DNA of 64,000 nucleotides from Candidatus Bipolaricaulota bacterium (GCA_028278555.1 JANQEA010000066.1:1-64000); one strand, 5' to 3'. Positions 1-7,973 are shown, numbered from the stretch's first letter. A program made the numbers and translations. Notes: a model not told the origin generated them from the letters alone.

Positions 1-164
1 GCCGTCGCGTCATCCGCGACAGCCACAAACGCTCCTCCCATCGCCAGCGCTCGCGCGCCAATCCCATTCTTGAACGCGCTGAACGCTCCAATCCCATCCG
101 CCAATGTCGCCACGGACAGGACCAGAAGGAGCCCTAGCGTCATCACTGCAAGTCTCTTCACCAT
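1..164 (-). CDS. PorV/PorQ-family outer-membrane protein, N-terminal fragment
   Basis: The gene starts at an ATG (162-164) and runs off the left edge of the window, so only the first 54 codons are present. A strong ribosome binding site (GGAGGGG) lies about 8 nt upstream. Residues 2-22 form a signal peptide (basic start, then a long hydrophobic stretch). The mature N-terminus contains the motif GARALAMGGAFVAVADDAT, which closely resembles the start of PorV/PorQ (UPF0164-type) outer-membrane beta-barrel proteins. The likely role is an outer-membrane barrel, supporting a diderm envelope. The function of the whole protein cannot be judged from this fragment. It is transcribed away from the rest of the window. 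Confidence 0.75.
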   Translation of the reverse strand, partial: MVKRLAVMTLGLLLVLSVATLADGIGAFSAFKNGIGARALAMGGAFVAVADDAT

Positions 165-729
165 CTGCTCGCTCCCCTCCTTCCTCAACTTCTCACCCAC
201 TCGTATCGGTTCTCGCAGGTTCAACCTCCGACGGCCTCCGCGATCCATCTTGGATTGCCTGCTTGCCATTCGCTTTCGGGCACACCTTGCTCGTCCGTGG
301 TGCCGACTGCGCCGCAGGAACCCGGCGATTCACGCAACGCCCCCATCCGCTTCAAGAGACAGCTGAACTTTGCTCCCCACCCCACCTTCAAGGCGATTCG
401 AGGATGCTATCACAGGCTCGCGATTCGTGTCAAGCCAGATCAGAACAGCGCCGGAGCCACTTCGACGCATCCGAGAAGCGGCGAACACTGCAACGTCTCG
501 GATCGGCGAACCGGTCCACCCCCTTCGGGCACCGTCTGCCACTCGCATCCGCACGCATCGTTCCACAGGAACTGAGAATACAATCGGCACCGGCATGCCA
601 TGGCGTCTGCCCGTCCAGCGGAGAAGAGACAGCTGTCTGTGACCCGTCACACACCACCGGACGGCAGCTCACGGACGCTGAAAACCGCCTTCCTGATGAG
701 GTTGGCGCTTCCCGGTGATCCGCTGCCGC
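165..729. other. Intergenic stretch without a supportable gene
   Basis: All six frames contain only Arg/Ser/Pro-rich open frames of the kind that arise by chance in GC-rich DNA, none with a convincing start or known motif. The left end holds the upstream region of the PorV-like gene (minus strand) and the right end the promoter of the plus-strand secreted protein. I see nothing else in it. Confidence 0.5.
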
Positions 730-759
730 TTGACAGATCGCGGAGCGAATCGCTATCGT
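730..759 (+). promoter_or_regulatory. Sigma-70-type promoter for the 799 gene
   Basis: A perfect -35 box TTGACA (730-735) is followed after 18 nt by TATCGT (754-759). A ribosome binding site (GGAGGTGAG, 785-793) and the GTG start at 799 follow, giving a leader of roughly 30 nt. Confidence 0.6.
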
Positions 760-798
760 GCCGGCGGACGTCTTCTCGTATTTCGGAGGTGAGATGTT

Positions 799-1485
799 GT
801 GGGCAGTCGACAGCGTATGAAACGAGCGATCGCCGCTCTGCTCATCGGTGGAATCTTGGGCGTGGTGACCTTCGCCACAAGTGCAGTTCCGGCCGTCATT
901 CTGACAAACCACGGACAGGTGGCGGAGGGCTCGCTCTCCGGGATGGCGTCCGTCATCCGCCTCCTAGAGACGGACGGAGTGACATCGATCGGTCCCGGAC
1001 TTCAGTTCGACATTCCTCTCTCCTCGATACGGCAGATCACGATCGACTTCCCTCGCGTCGTCATCGAGGCCGAGAACCGCACGCTGATCGGCCCGTACTC
1101 CTCGTTCAAAGGGATCGCGGAGGCACTGCAGTTCGATCACGCCGGCGAGCCGAGCGTCACGATCCCAACATCCTCTCTTCGAGCCATCGCGTTGAACGGA
1201 CACTCGTTGCGTCCCGTCCCGCGCGTGTGGCTCGGTGACGGGCACCTCACGAAGCCTGAGATTTCTGCGGCCAGTCCGTTCGTCGCGGCCGAGTGCGACG
1301 ACTGCACCATTGACCTCCCTCAGTCAGACAGAGATGCCGATCTCAGCCCGGTCTGGAACGGACTCACGCCGGAGTATGTCCCGGAAGAGGAAGCAGAGCT
1401 CCCGTGGTGGGTCGGGCTGCTTGGCGTCGCCGTGCTCGTCGTCGTTGCCATGCTCCTGACCTCGCAGTCCGGAAGCTCCAGCTAG
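799..1485 (+). CDS. Secreted protein with C-terminal membrane anchor, unknown function
   Basis: This 228-residue protein is not recognised. The GTG start is chosen because GGAGGTGAG sits just upstream; the in-frame ATG at 817 has no ribosome binding site. Residues 7-32 look like a signal peptide (basic residues, then a hydrophobic run ending near Ala-Val-Pro-Ala). The body is rich in beta-type segments and contains one CDDC cysteine pair. The C-terminus has an acidic stretch (PEEEAELPWW) followed by a hydrophobic segment and a short polar Ser-rich tail, which looks like a single-pass anchor without an LPXTG motif. The likely topology is an extracytoplasmic domain tethered to the membrane. It is a single-gene unit with its own promoter, followed by the tRNA pair. 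Confidence 0.7.
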   Translation: MGSRQRMKRAIAALLIGGILGVVTFATSAVPAVILTNHGQVAEGSLSGMASVIRLLETDGVTSIGPGLQFDIPLSSIRQITIDFPRVVIEAENRTLIGPYSSFKGIAEALQFDHAGEPSVTIPTSSLRAIALNGHSLRPVPRVWLGDGHLTKPEISAASPFVAAECDDCTIDLPQSDRDADLSPVWNGLTPEYVPEEEAELPWWVGLLGVAVLVVVAMLLTSQSGSSS

Positions 1486-1536
1486 CCCGGCCTGGAGCCC
1501 TTGCAGCATCTCTGAGTTCGTCCTACCATTCCCAAC

Positions 1537-1623
1537 GGAGGGATGACCGAACGGCAAGGAGCCGGTCTCGAAAACCGGTACGCCCGAAAGGGCTTCGGGG
1601 TTCGAATCCCCGTCCCTCCGCCA
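1537..1623 (+). tRNA. tRNA-Ser(CGA)
   Basis: A class II tRNA. The acceptor GGAGGGA (1537-1543) pairs with TCCCTCC, the discriminator is G1620 and the CCA end is encoded (1621-1623). The anticodon stem CCGGT/ACCGG closes a seven-base loop CTCGAAA, giving anticodon CGA, which reads UCG. The long variable arm (CGCCCGAAAGGGC) and the TTCGAAT T-loop agree with serine tRNA. It is followed directly by tRNA-Arg. Confidence 0.95.
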
Positions 1624-1697
1624 GCGCCCGTAGCTCAGCGGATTAGAGCGTCGCACTGCGGCTGCGAAGGTCAGAGGTTCGAGTCCTCTCGGGCGTA
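1624..1697 (+). tRNA. tRNA-Arg(GCG)
   Basis: The acceptor GCGCCCG pairs with CGGGCGT (with a G1-U72 wobble), the D-arm is GCTC/GAGC, and the anticodon stem TCGCA/TGCGA encloses the loop CTGCGGC. The T-arm is AGAGG-TTCGAGT-CCTCT and the discriminator is A. The anticodon (1658-1660) is GCG, for CGC/CGU arginine codons. The CCA end is not encoded, unlike in the adjacent tRNA-Ser. Most bacteria read these codons with an ACG (inosine-modified) tRNA-Arg, so the GCG anticodon is atypical. The two tRNAs abut without a spacer and probably form one transcript ending at the hairpin at 1700. Confidence 0.93.
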
Positions 1698-1699
1698 AT

Positions 1700-1729
1700 G
1701 AAAGCGCGGGACTGGCGTCCCGCGCTTTC
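1700..1729 (+). terminator. Terminator hairpin after the tRNA pair
   Basis: A perfect 13-bp stem (GAAAGCGCGGGAC / GTCCCGCGCTTTC) with a TGGC loop starts 3 nt after tRNA-Arg. The trailing T-tract is weak (GTTAT). Confidence 0.75.
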
Positions 1730-1755
1730 GTTATGCCCGTTGGAAAGAAGCTTCC

Positions 1756-1810
1756 GAGTTTCGCCCCCGTCAAACGGAAAGCGAAACTCACGAGCTGTCC
1801 GAAGGACAGC
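1756..1810. other. Two consecutive stem-loops in a non-coding stretch
   Basis: GAGTTTCGC (1756-1764) pairs with GCGAAACTC (1781-1789), with a small inner CCGT/ACGG stem. Directly after it, GCTGTCC-GAA-GGACAGC forms a perfect seven-pair hairpin (1794-1810). The stretch from about 1740 to the 3' end of the next gene at 2068 has no convincing reading frame. This could be a structured small RNA or processed trailer; I do not recognise a known family. Confidence 0.35.
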
Positions 1811-2067
1811 CTGAGGTTACGAGTCTTCTCTACATTCTGCGTGTGCGGTTAACGCAACGAGTTTGCGGCAATCCGATGACGCAAAATCGCAAGGCGCTGA
1901 CTGTGAAGCAGGCAGCGCCCAGTCCTCATCGGGCGTCTCCGCGAGATCGGGCCAGACGGGCCCAATTCCAGTCCTTCTCGTGGTTGGTTCGAATGCGGTA
2001 AACGGACGGAGTCCCCGTCCTCTTCAGGTGCATCTCAGCTTGGGTGATTTCGGTTCGCTTCGCCAGG

Positions 2068-2745
2068 CTAGTTACAGCGATTCCCCGCAGTCCATCCGGG
2101 CGATCCGGGCCACGCCGGACGGCGACCGTTCTTCCAGCAGACCGTCCCCGTCAGCGCCCAGAAGCGCTCCACGCGGCCGGAAGACGTCGATACGGTGACC
2201 TGCTCAAGCAGGGGGATCGCCGGGCTCGCCGAATCTCCGCTGTTCTCTTCGGAGACGATTCGGCCAGTGACAAGGTCGGTCCCTTCGACCCGCGTGACGG
2301 CAAACAGGACGTCTTGCCCCTTGTGGATGACTCGGCGAAGCCGGAGTCGATTCAATTCGAATGGTCGCCGCTCTCGCCCGTTTCCCGGCGAGACAAGCCC
2401 ATCGAGCTGATGGACGGGGACCCAACCGAGCGACGACGCTCGTGCCGCGTCATCGACTCTCTTCCGATCGAGTCTCCCATTCTCCCGATGGATCGTCCCT
2501 TCCAACTCCGTGACGTAGGCCAGTCCCGACGGATCCCGTTGCATGCATAGGTGAGAGACGTAGACCAGCTCCGCCTCATTCGCCTCTGTGGCCATGTAGA
2601 GAGCCGCCCCTTGGATCTCCTCCACTCTTGCGATCTCTCCGTTGACCACACGCATCTCCGGCGGATCGTCCAGCCGGGGCAATCGAAGGAGAAGGACGCC
2701 GAGCACAAGAAGAATCACCATGGCTTGGAGCTTGAGTGTCGTCAC
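2068..2745 (-). CDS. Membrane-anchored hypothetical protein
   Basis: An unrecognised protein of 225 residues from a GTG start at 2745. Residues 9-21 are a strong hydrophobic segment (AMVILLVLGVLLL) after a short polar N-terminus, so the protein is probably a signal-anchored or exported protein with the remainder outside the membrane. No clear ribosome binding site precedes the GTG; the in-frame ATG eight codons later is an alternative but also lacks one. No catalytic motif stands out in the body. It is convergent with the tRNA region and lies downstream of the cold-shock gene on the same strand, separated by a hairpin. Confidence rests on the hydrophobic N-terminus and uninterrupted frame. 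Confidence 0.5.
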   Translation of the reverse strand: MTTLKLQAMVILLVLGVLLLRLPRLDDPPEMRVVNGEIARVEEIQGAALYMATEANEAELVYVSHLCMQRDPSGLAYVTELEGTIHRENGRLDRKRVDDAARASSLGWVPVHQLDGLVSPGNGRERRPFELNRLRLRRVIHKGQDVLFAVTRVEGTDLVTGRIVSEENSGDSASPAIPLLEQVTVSTSSGRVERFWALTGTVCWKNGRRPAWPGSPGWTAGNRCN

Positions 2746-2883
2746 GTCGCCGTCACCGATCCGAGTCTACGGCTTGCCCGCTCGGATCGAGTCGGAGAGG
2801 ATCACGCACAATCGGGTCATCGGTTCCCGGGAAAGTGGACAGGATCCCCCATTCGCTGACCGCGGAGCGGAGAAAGGAGAATC

Positions 2884-2910
2884 GCCGCGCAGCACGGAGC
2901 GCTGCGCGGC
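2884..2910 (-). terminator. Terminator hairpin after the cold-shock gene
   Basis: A perfect 10-bp stem GCCGCGCAGC/GCTGCGCGGC with a 7-nt loop lies 24 nt beyond the cold-shock stop codon. On the minus strand it is followed by a pyrimidine-rich run (TCTCCTTTCT). Confidence 0.65.
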
Positions 2911-2933
2911 GCCACTACCCGGTCGACTTGAGC

Positions 2934-3149
2934 CTAGAGAGCTACGACGTCCTGTGCCTGAAGCCCTTTCTCCCCTTCCGCGACGACGAATTCGACCTGC
3001 TGGCCGTCCTCAAGGGTCCTGTACCCTTCGCCACGAATCGAGGTGAAGTGGACGAAGATGTCGTCCCCGCTTTCACGTGTGATGAATCCGTAGCCTTTCG
3101 TATCGTTGAACCACTTGACGGTTCCGACTTCGCGATCCGCCACCGGCAT
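2934..3149 (-). CDS. Cold-shock protein (CspA family)
   Basis: A 71-residue single cold-shock domain that binds single-stranded RNA/DNA as a five-stranded OB fold. The RNP1 motif KGYGFI lies at residues 18-23 and the RNP2 motif IFVHF at 31-35; the GTVKWFN start and the length match the family. The ATG is preceded by AAGGAGGA. The gene is monocistronic, with a near-consensus promoter about 105 nt upstream giving a long 5' leader. Long leaders are typical of cold-shock mRNAs, which often act as temperature-responsive structures. A terminator hairpin follows. The protein probably acts as a cytoplasmic RNA chaperone. Confidence 0.95.
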   Translation of the reverse strand: MPVADREVGTVKWFNDTKGYGFITRESGDDIFVHFTSIRGEGYRTLEDGQQVEFVVAEGEKGLQAQDVVAL

Positions 3150-3254
3150 CGTCCTCCTTGTTGCTGGTAGAACTCATCGATGCAATGTGCTTCAGCGGAG
3201 GCGATCGGAGCCGCGTTCCAGAGAAAACCCACTGCCGACCCCAACAACGCCAGC

Positions 3255-3283
3255 ACTGTAGCGACCGAAAAAAAACGTGTCAA
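3255..3283 (-). promoter_or_regulatory. Near-consensus promoter of the cold-shock gene
   Basis: On the minus strand TTGACA (3278-3283), 17 nt including a T-run, then TACAGT (3255-3260). Transcription should start near 3248, leaving a leader of about 100 nt before the ATG at 3149. Confidence 0.8.
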
Positions 3284-3312
3284 GACCGTCGTCGTTCAGC
3301 GCAGCGCTCCGG

Positions 3313-4764
3313 CTAGGCGTCGCTTGTCGTCGCGGAGAAGACGCGATCGAGTTCCTCGGCAGAAAGCCTGGGTGTCGCCAGGCTGACTGCTACGAGGGCG
3401 GCAAGGCTCACGCCGAGTCCCGGGATGAACCCGTGGAGACCGAACGGCGAGCCAAGCCCCATCCAGACCAACGTCGTGACGAGCCCGGAGATCATCGATG
3501 CGAGGACACCCCATCGTGTCGTCCGTCTCCAATAGAGTCCGAACAGGAGCGGCCAGAGGCACGTCGACGCGATCGCCGCGCTGGCGAACGCCATCAGCAC
3601 GAGGACGAGTGCAGGAGGACGCAACGCGATCGCGAGCGAGATCGCCCCGACGAGCACGGAAACCACGCGCCCATAGCGGATCGCCTGCCGTTCAGTCAAG
3701 TCGCGGCCAAGCCCCTTCTGCAGGACGTCGCGGACCACAGCGCTCGACGTCGTAAGCAGGATGGCGGCAAATGACGACATACCTGCGGCGACCACGCCGG
3801 CGAGGAAGATCGCGGCTCCCCACGGCGAAAGGACGGCCTTGGTCAACGTCGGTATTGCCAGGTCGGAGCTCGTTAGATCCGGATGGAGAACCCGTGCGAT
3901 CGCTCCGTTGATGTACGGCAGAGCGGCCATCGCTCCACCGATCGTAACGACGACCGTCCCGACCCGTAGGACCCGGACATCGCGCATCGAGACGAATCGG
4001 GCGACCATCTGCGGCATCCCCCAGACGCCGAGGCTGGTGATCAACGCGAACGAGACCAGTCCGGCCCAGCCCCACGCACCGGGCGTCTCGACAAGCCCCA
4101 CGTCGATCGATGCGAGATCGATGCTCGCCGCGGTCATCCCGCCGACTGCGTTCAGTGCGGCGATCGTCAGCAGGATCAGGCCAACACCCATCACCCACGC
4201 CTGGAAGAATCCGGTCCAGACCACCGCGAGGTAGCCCCCGAGGGAGACGTAGAGGATGATGATGGCTGCGGAGAGGAGCACCGCCGCAACGTAGGGCATC
4301 CCCATCAACACTTCGAACGCGTGACCCATGCCCTTGAGGATGCTGACGTTGTAGATGATCAGAAACAATGCAACGACGGCCGCTGCCAGGACCCGCGCTT
4401 CTCGGGAGCGGAAGCGCTCGCCGAAGAAGCCGGGGACCGTCAGGACGCCGAGCCGTGAGGTGAACCGGCGGACACGTCGGCCGAGAACGATCCATGCCAA
4501 CGTGCAGCCGACAAGAACGTTGATCGCAGCGATCCAGATCGTCGCCAGTCCGAAGCGGTACCCGAATCCGCCGCCGCCGATGATGACCACCGAGGAGAAG
4601 TACGCTGCGACGTACGAGAGCGAGGTCACCCATGGGCCGACGCTCCGCCCCCCCGCGATGAAGTCCTCCGAACTTCGCATCCGCCGCGACGCAAGCATTC
4701 CGACGACGACCAGGAGCCCCATGTAGAGGACGAGGACGAACGCGTAGATCGCCGATTCGCTCAT
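3313..4764 (-). CDS. Sodium:solute symporter (SSS family)
   Basis: A 483-residue integral membrane protein with about 13 hydrophobic segments and the layout of the sodium/solute symporter family (PutP/PanF type). Visible family features are an early SSEDFIAGGRSVGPW segment after the first helix, the glycine-rich GGGGFGYRFG stretch, and the central GYLAVVWTGFFQAWVM segment. The substrate cannot be inferred. The ATG at 4762-4764 is chosen because it overlaps the stop codon of a 40-residue single-helix gene (ATGA overlap), so the two are translationally coupled. Longer upstream readings lack membrane-protein character. The gene is convergent with nothing nearby and shares an intergenic region with the divergent transporter at 5031. 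Confidence 0.9.
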   Translation of the reverse strand: MSESAIYAFVLVLYMGLLVVVGMLASRRMRSSEDFIAGGRSVGPWVTSLSYVAAYFSSVVIIGGGGFGYRFGLATIWIAAINVLVGCTLAWIVLGRRVRRFTSRLGVLTVPGFFGERFRSREARVLAAAVVALFLIIYNVSILKGMGHAFEVLMGMPYVAAVLLSAAIIILYVSLGGYLAVVWTGFFQAWVMGVGLILLTIAALNAVGGMTAASIDLASIDVGLVETPGAWGWAGLVSFALITSLGVWGMPQMVARFVSMRDVRVLRVGTVVVTIGGAMAALPYINGAIARVLHPDLTSSDLAIPTLTKAVLSPWGAAIFLAGVVAAGMSSFAAILLTTSSAVVRDVLQKGLGRDLTERQAIRYGRVVSVLVGAISLAIALRPPALVLVLMAFASAAIASTCLWPLLFGLYWRRTTRWGVLASMISGLVTTLVWMGLGSPFGLHGFIPGLGVSLAALVAVSLATPRLSAEELDRVFSATTSDA

Positions 4765-4883
4765 CGATCGTCGCCCGCCCGATGACGAGAGATCCAGGCG
4801 GCCCAAACGATCGAGACGACGAGACTCGCTCCGATGACAATCCACGCGCCAAACGTCAACCAGGGTATGCGAAACGGGCCCAT
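4761..4883 (-). CDS. Small single-helix accessory protein of the SSS symporter
   Basis: A 40-residue protein: a short N-terminus (MGPFRIPWLTFG), one hydrophobic helix (residues 11-31) and a basic tail (SRHRAGDDR). A good ribosome binding site (GAGGAGAG) precedes the ATG at 4881-4883, and its TGA overlaps the symporter ATG. Very small single-pass proteins encoded immediately before SSS symporters are known as small accessory subunits, so by position and topology this is probably one. Its role would be stability or assembly of the symporter in the membrane. It is too short to be called by standard ORF cut-offs. Confidence 0.75.
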   Translation of the reverse strand: MGPFRIPWLTFGAWIVIGASLVVSIVWAAWISRHRAGDDR

Positions 4884-5030
4884 CCGCTCTCCTCGCCTGT
4901 CTTGCGTCGATCGGAGAGGATAGTCAGCGCACGATGGCGACTCAACCGTCGTGGCATGATCCGAAACGCGTTGACATCCGCCAGCACCAAGGAGAAGATC
5001 CGCTGCTGGAATCGGTCGAAAGGACTCCTC

Positions 5031-6359
5031 ATGACGACGTTCACCGGTCCGGTGACGACCGCACGGATCTTCAAGACATGGTGGCCGCTGGCCGCGAGCT
5101 GGATCCTGATGGCGCTGGAGGGACCGGCACTCAACATCATCGTCGCTCGCCTCGCCGACCCGACGATCCATCTGGCCGCCTACGGGAGTCTCGTCTTCCC
5201 GCTCGCCCTCCTGATCGAGGCCCCGATCATCATGCTCCTCGCCGCCTCCACCGCACTCTGCAAGGACTGGGATGCCTACCGGAAGATCCGCAGGTTCATG
5301 CACGTCTCCAGCGCCGTGCTGACCGGTCTGCATGCGTTGGTCGTCTTCACGCCGCTCTACGGGCTGCTCGTCCGCGGGCTGATCGGCGCGCCGGAGGAGA
5401 TCATCGCGCCAGGGCGCATCGGGCTGATCGTGATGATCCCTTGGACCTGGGCGATCGCCTACCGCCGGTTCAATCAGGGAGTGCTGATCCGCTTCGGCCA
5501 CTCCTTGACCGTCGGCATCGGAACGGCCGTCCGTCTGGTCCTCGATGTCGTCGCCCTCGCGATCGGCTTCGCTCTGCAATCAGTTCCAGGAACGACGGTC
5601 GCGACGGCGGCGATCATCGCCGGCGTCGTCGGGGAGGCCGTGTACGCCGGCTGGCGCATCCGGCCGGTCCTCCGGAACGAGCTACCGAAGACGAGTGGAG
5701 AAGACGGGAGACTCACCTATCGAGCGTTCTACCGTTTCTACGTGCCGCTCTCGCTGACGACGCTCATCTTCCTCGGTGCGCGACCGGTCCTCTCCGCCGC
5801 GGTCAGCCGGATGCCGAATGCGCTCGACTCGCTCGCGGTCCTTCCGATCGTCACCAGCCTGACGTTCCTCCTTCGGAGCGTCGGTGTCGCCTACAGCGAA
5901 GTCGTCATCGCCCACCTCGAAACGCCGGGCTCCGCCCGACCCCTCCGGCGGTTCTCCCTCGGACTGGCCGCGGCCGTGACGCTCGGCCTGCTGTTGGTTG
6001 CGGCTACGCCGCTTGCGCGGTTTTGGTTCGGGACGGTCACCGGGCTGTCGGAGACTCTTGTCGGACTCGCGCGAAGCGGCCTCTGGTTCGCGCTTCTCCT
6101 CCCCGGTGTATCGACGCTGCAGAGCTGGCTCCGGGGGATCGTCCTTCACAGCCGCAGGACCCGGTCGATCACCGAATCGACGCTTGTCTACTTCGTCCTC
6201 CTCGCCGCGGTCCTGTGGTTCGGTATCGAATCGGCTCGCCACAGCGGAATCTACGTCGGACTCCTGGCGATGACCGCCGGCGAACTCGCCGGCGCCGGCT
6301 GGCTGATTTGGCGGAGCCACAAGACGCGCAGAGCACTCCATCTACGCGATACAGCCTGA
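5031..6359 (+). CDS. Multidrug/polysaccharide-type (MOP/MATE-like) membrane transporter
   Basis: A 442-residue polytopic membrane protein with about 12 hydrophobic segments arranged as two similar halves. The first helix region (WWPLAASWILMALEGPALNI) resembles the start of MOP-superfamily flippases and MATE exporters, and to a lesser degree ANKH-like proteins. The substrate is unknown. The ATG at 5031 is chosen because AAAGGA lies 7 nt upstream and because the first hydrophobic segment begins just after it; the upstream extension in the same frame is Arg/Ser-rich and non-membrane. It is divergent from the SSS symporter pair and ends 5 nt before the 3' end of coaE. Confidence 0.75.
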   Translation: MTTFTGPVTTARIFKTWWPLAASWILMALEGPALNIIVARLADPTIHLAAYGSLVFPLALLIEAPIIMLLAASTALCKDWDAYRKIRRFMHVSSAVLTGLHALVVFTPLYGLLVRGLIGAPEEIIAPGRIGLIVMIPWTWAIAYRRFNQGVLIRFGHSLTVGIGTAVRLVLDVVALAIGFALQSVPGTTVATAAIIAGVVGEAVYAGWRIRPVLRNELPKTSGEDGRLTYRAFYRFYVPLSLTTLIFLGARPVLSAAVSRMPNALDSLAVLPIVTSLTFLLRSVGVAYSEVVIAHLETPGSARPLRRFSLGLAAAVTLGLLLVAATPLARFWFGTVTGLSETLVGLARSGLWFALLLPGVSTLQSWLRGIVLHSRRTRSITESTLVYFVLLAAVLWFGIESARHSGIYVGLLAMTAGELAGAGWLIWRSHKTRRALHLRDTA

Positions 6360-6364
6360 GCAGC

Positions 6365-6940
6365 TCAACTCGCGATCGCCCGTCGAACGCGTTCGGCGAC
6401 CTCGCCGACCGCCCCCTCGGCGTTCACGACGTCCGTCGCGACGTCCGGGCGCACTTCGACCATTCGATCGGCATGCGCTTCCCTGCCGTCGACGCGAAGG
6501 CGCTCCCGGCGTGTCTCGTCGGATACCTCGAGCCAGATGATCGAATCGAAGATCGAGCGGTCGACGTGCGATGAACTGGCGAGGAGTGCCCCTTCGACGA
6601 CCAAGAGGTCGATCGATCGAACATCCGCATCGCCCTTCAGCTCAATGAGACGCGCGATCACAGCCGGATGGACGATCGCCTCGAGGTCTTCGCGGGCAGC
6701 TTCGGATTCGAACGCACGCGCCGCGAGTCGACCCCGGTCGATCCGCCCATCGCCCGACAGGATCTTGCAGCCGAATCGTTCGACAAGGCGCTCGTAGGTC
6801 GGCGTCGACGGCGCGTACACTTCCCACGCCACGCGATCGAGATCGATCGCTTCGACGCCCGCCCGTTCGGCGAGGAGCTGTGCCACGGTGCTCTTTCCGC
6901 TGCCCGGCTGGCCGGCCAGTCCGATCATTCGCGTCGACAT
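6365..6940 (-). CDS. coaE: Dephospho-CoA kinase
   Basis: A 191-residue enzyme catalysing the last step of coenzyme A synthesis, phosphorylation of the 3'-hydroxyl of dephospho-CoA. The P-loop GQPGSGKST is at residues 10-18, followed by a typical DLDRVAWEVY segment and the IVHPAV motif of the CoA-binding domain. The length fits the family. The ATG at 6938-6940 has no ribosome binding site but follows a promoter-like TAACGT by 6 nt, so translation from a leaderless mRNA is likely. The TTG two codons upstream is less likely. The gene is convergent with the membrane transporter and divergent from a methyltransferase. Confidence 0.93.
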   Translation of the reverse strand: MSTRMIGLAGQPGSGKSTVAQLLAERAGVEAIDLDRVAWEVYAPSTPTYERLVERFGCKILSGDGRIDRGRLAARAFESEAAREDLEAIVHPAVIARLIELKGDADVRSIDLLVVEGALLASSSHVDRSIFDSIIWLEVSDETRRERLRVDGREAHADRMVEVRPDVATDVVNAEGAVGEVAERVRRAIAS

Positions 6941-6946
6941 GACCAA

Positions 6947-6975
6947 ACGTTAGTCATCGGCTCCGCCACGAGCAA
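6947..6975 (-). promoter_or_regulatory. Leaderless-type promoter of coaE
   Basis: On the minus strand TTGCTC (6970-6975), 17 nt, TAACGT (6947-6952), then 6 nt to the ATG, which is about where transcription should start. Confidence 0.5.
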
Positions 6976-6977
6976 GG

Positions 6978-7006
6978 TTGTGCCCCGCCGAACGATTGCC
7001 TACGCT
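6978..7006 (+). promoter_or_regulatory. Promoter of the methyltransferase gene
   Basis: TTGTGC (6978-6983), 17 nt, TACGCT (7001-7006). Unlike the divergent coaE promoter, whose -35 region adjoins it, it produces a short leader carrying the ribosome binding site AGGAGGT. Confidence 0.45.
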
Positions 7007-7029
7007 ACGTCGGCGCGAGGAGGTCTCTG

Positions 7030-7842
7030 GTGAGCGAGGTCGTGAAACGCTACTACGACGATCAAGTCGAGACCGAATGGGCGCGCCTTGAGACCCCATA
7101 TCGACGGCTCGAGCTGGCCAGCACCCTCCGCCTCGTCGGCGAGTACTTCCCCAAGGACGGGCGGGTCGCCGACATCGGCGGCGGCCCCGGTCGATACACC
7201 GTCGAGCTCCTCCAGCTCGGTTATCAGGTGACCCTTGTCGATCTGTCGGAGCAGGCCGTCGCCTTCGCGCGCGAGAAGCTCGAGGATCTCGATCTGGAAA
7301 CCGAGGCAATTCACTGCGCCGATGCTCGGAACCTCGATCTCCTCGAGACGTCCAGTTTCGACGCTGCGCTCCACCTCGGACCGATGTATCACATCGTATC
7401 GGCCGGCGATCGAAGGGATGCGCTACGCGAGCTCCATCGCATTCTGAAGCCCGGAGCCCCGGCGATCGTCGGCTTCATCAACCCGTGGGGCGTCCTTCGG
7501 GCCGGCCTGACGGAGTTTCCTTCGTTCTATGCCGAGTACGAGGACGCAGCGACCTTGCTCAACACGTACTACAAGCGCGGAGAGCAGGCTGCGTTCACCG
7601 AGTCCGTCTTCCTCACCCCGCCGGAGGCGATCCGCGAGCTACGCGACGCGGGGTTCGCCGTCGTCACGCGGGCGGGCGTCGAGGGGTTCGCTTCCGGAGC
7701 GCTCGATCCGATCAACCGCATTGCCGAATCGAATCCTTCTGCGTACGAGGTCGTTCTCCGACTCGCAGCCGAAACCTGCGAGTCGCCCGCGTATCGCGAC
7801 TGCACCGAACACCTTCACGTCGTCGTCCGTTGCCTGAAGTAG
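7030..7842 (+). CDS. Class I SAM-dependent methyltransferase
   Basis: A 270-residue Rossmann-fold methyltransferase. Motif I is VADIGGGPGRY (residues 46-56), followed by the acidic end of strand 2 in TLVDLS, the motif CADARNLD, and FDAALHLGPMYHI (motif IV region). The later segment LHRILKPGA is typical of methyltransferase-11/25-type folds. The substrate is unknown. The GTG start has AGGAGGT 7 nt upstream. The gene stands alone, with a seven-pair hairpin beginning in its stop codon. Confidence 0.9.
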   Translation: MSEVVKRYYDDQVETEWARLETPYRRLELASTLRLVGEYFPKDGRVADIGGGPGRYTVELLQLGYQVTLVDLSEQAVAFAREKLEDLDLETEAIHCADARNLDLLETSSFDAALHLGPMYHIVSAGDRRDALRELHRILKPGAPAIVGFINPWGVLRAGLTEFPSFYAEYEDAATLLNTYYKRGEQAAFTESVFLTPPEAIRELRDAGFAVVTRAGVEGFASGALDPINRIAESNPSAYEVVLRLAAETCESPAYRDCTEHLHVVVRCLK

Positions 7843-7861
7843 GCTTCGTGCTGGCGAAGCC
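7842..7861 (+). terminator. Hairpin at the end of the methyltransferase gene
   Basis: GGCTTCG-N6-CGAAGCC overlaps the last base of the stop codon. There is no T-tract, so termination is uncertain. Confidence 0.4.
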
Positions 7862-7973
7862 AGCCCGGGCACCGAATTCGTCGGTGCGATGGATTCCAAT
7901 GGCAGGCTCCTCGCTTCGGCTGACGCGTGAAACCTCGTGATCACGCTCGTGTAGGTTGCGCGAGGTGATCAGG

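Noticed and set aside
104..718. Long open frames in the 100-900 region on both strands
   Set aside because: They are Arg/Ser/Pro-rich with no start signal, ribosome site or motif, and cover each other in several frames, as expected by chance in GC-rich DNA.
1863..2198. Plus-strand frame overlapping the 3' end of the 2068 gene
   Set aside because: Low-complexity Ser/Arg composition and no ribosome binding site; the hairpins upstream suggest non-coding sequence.
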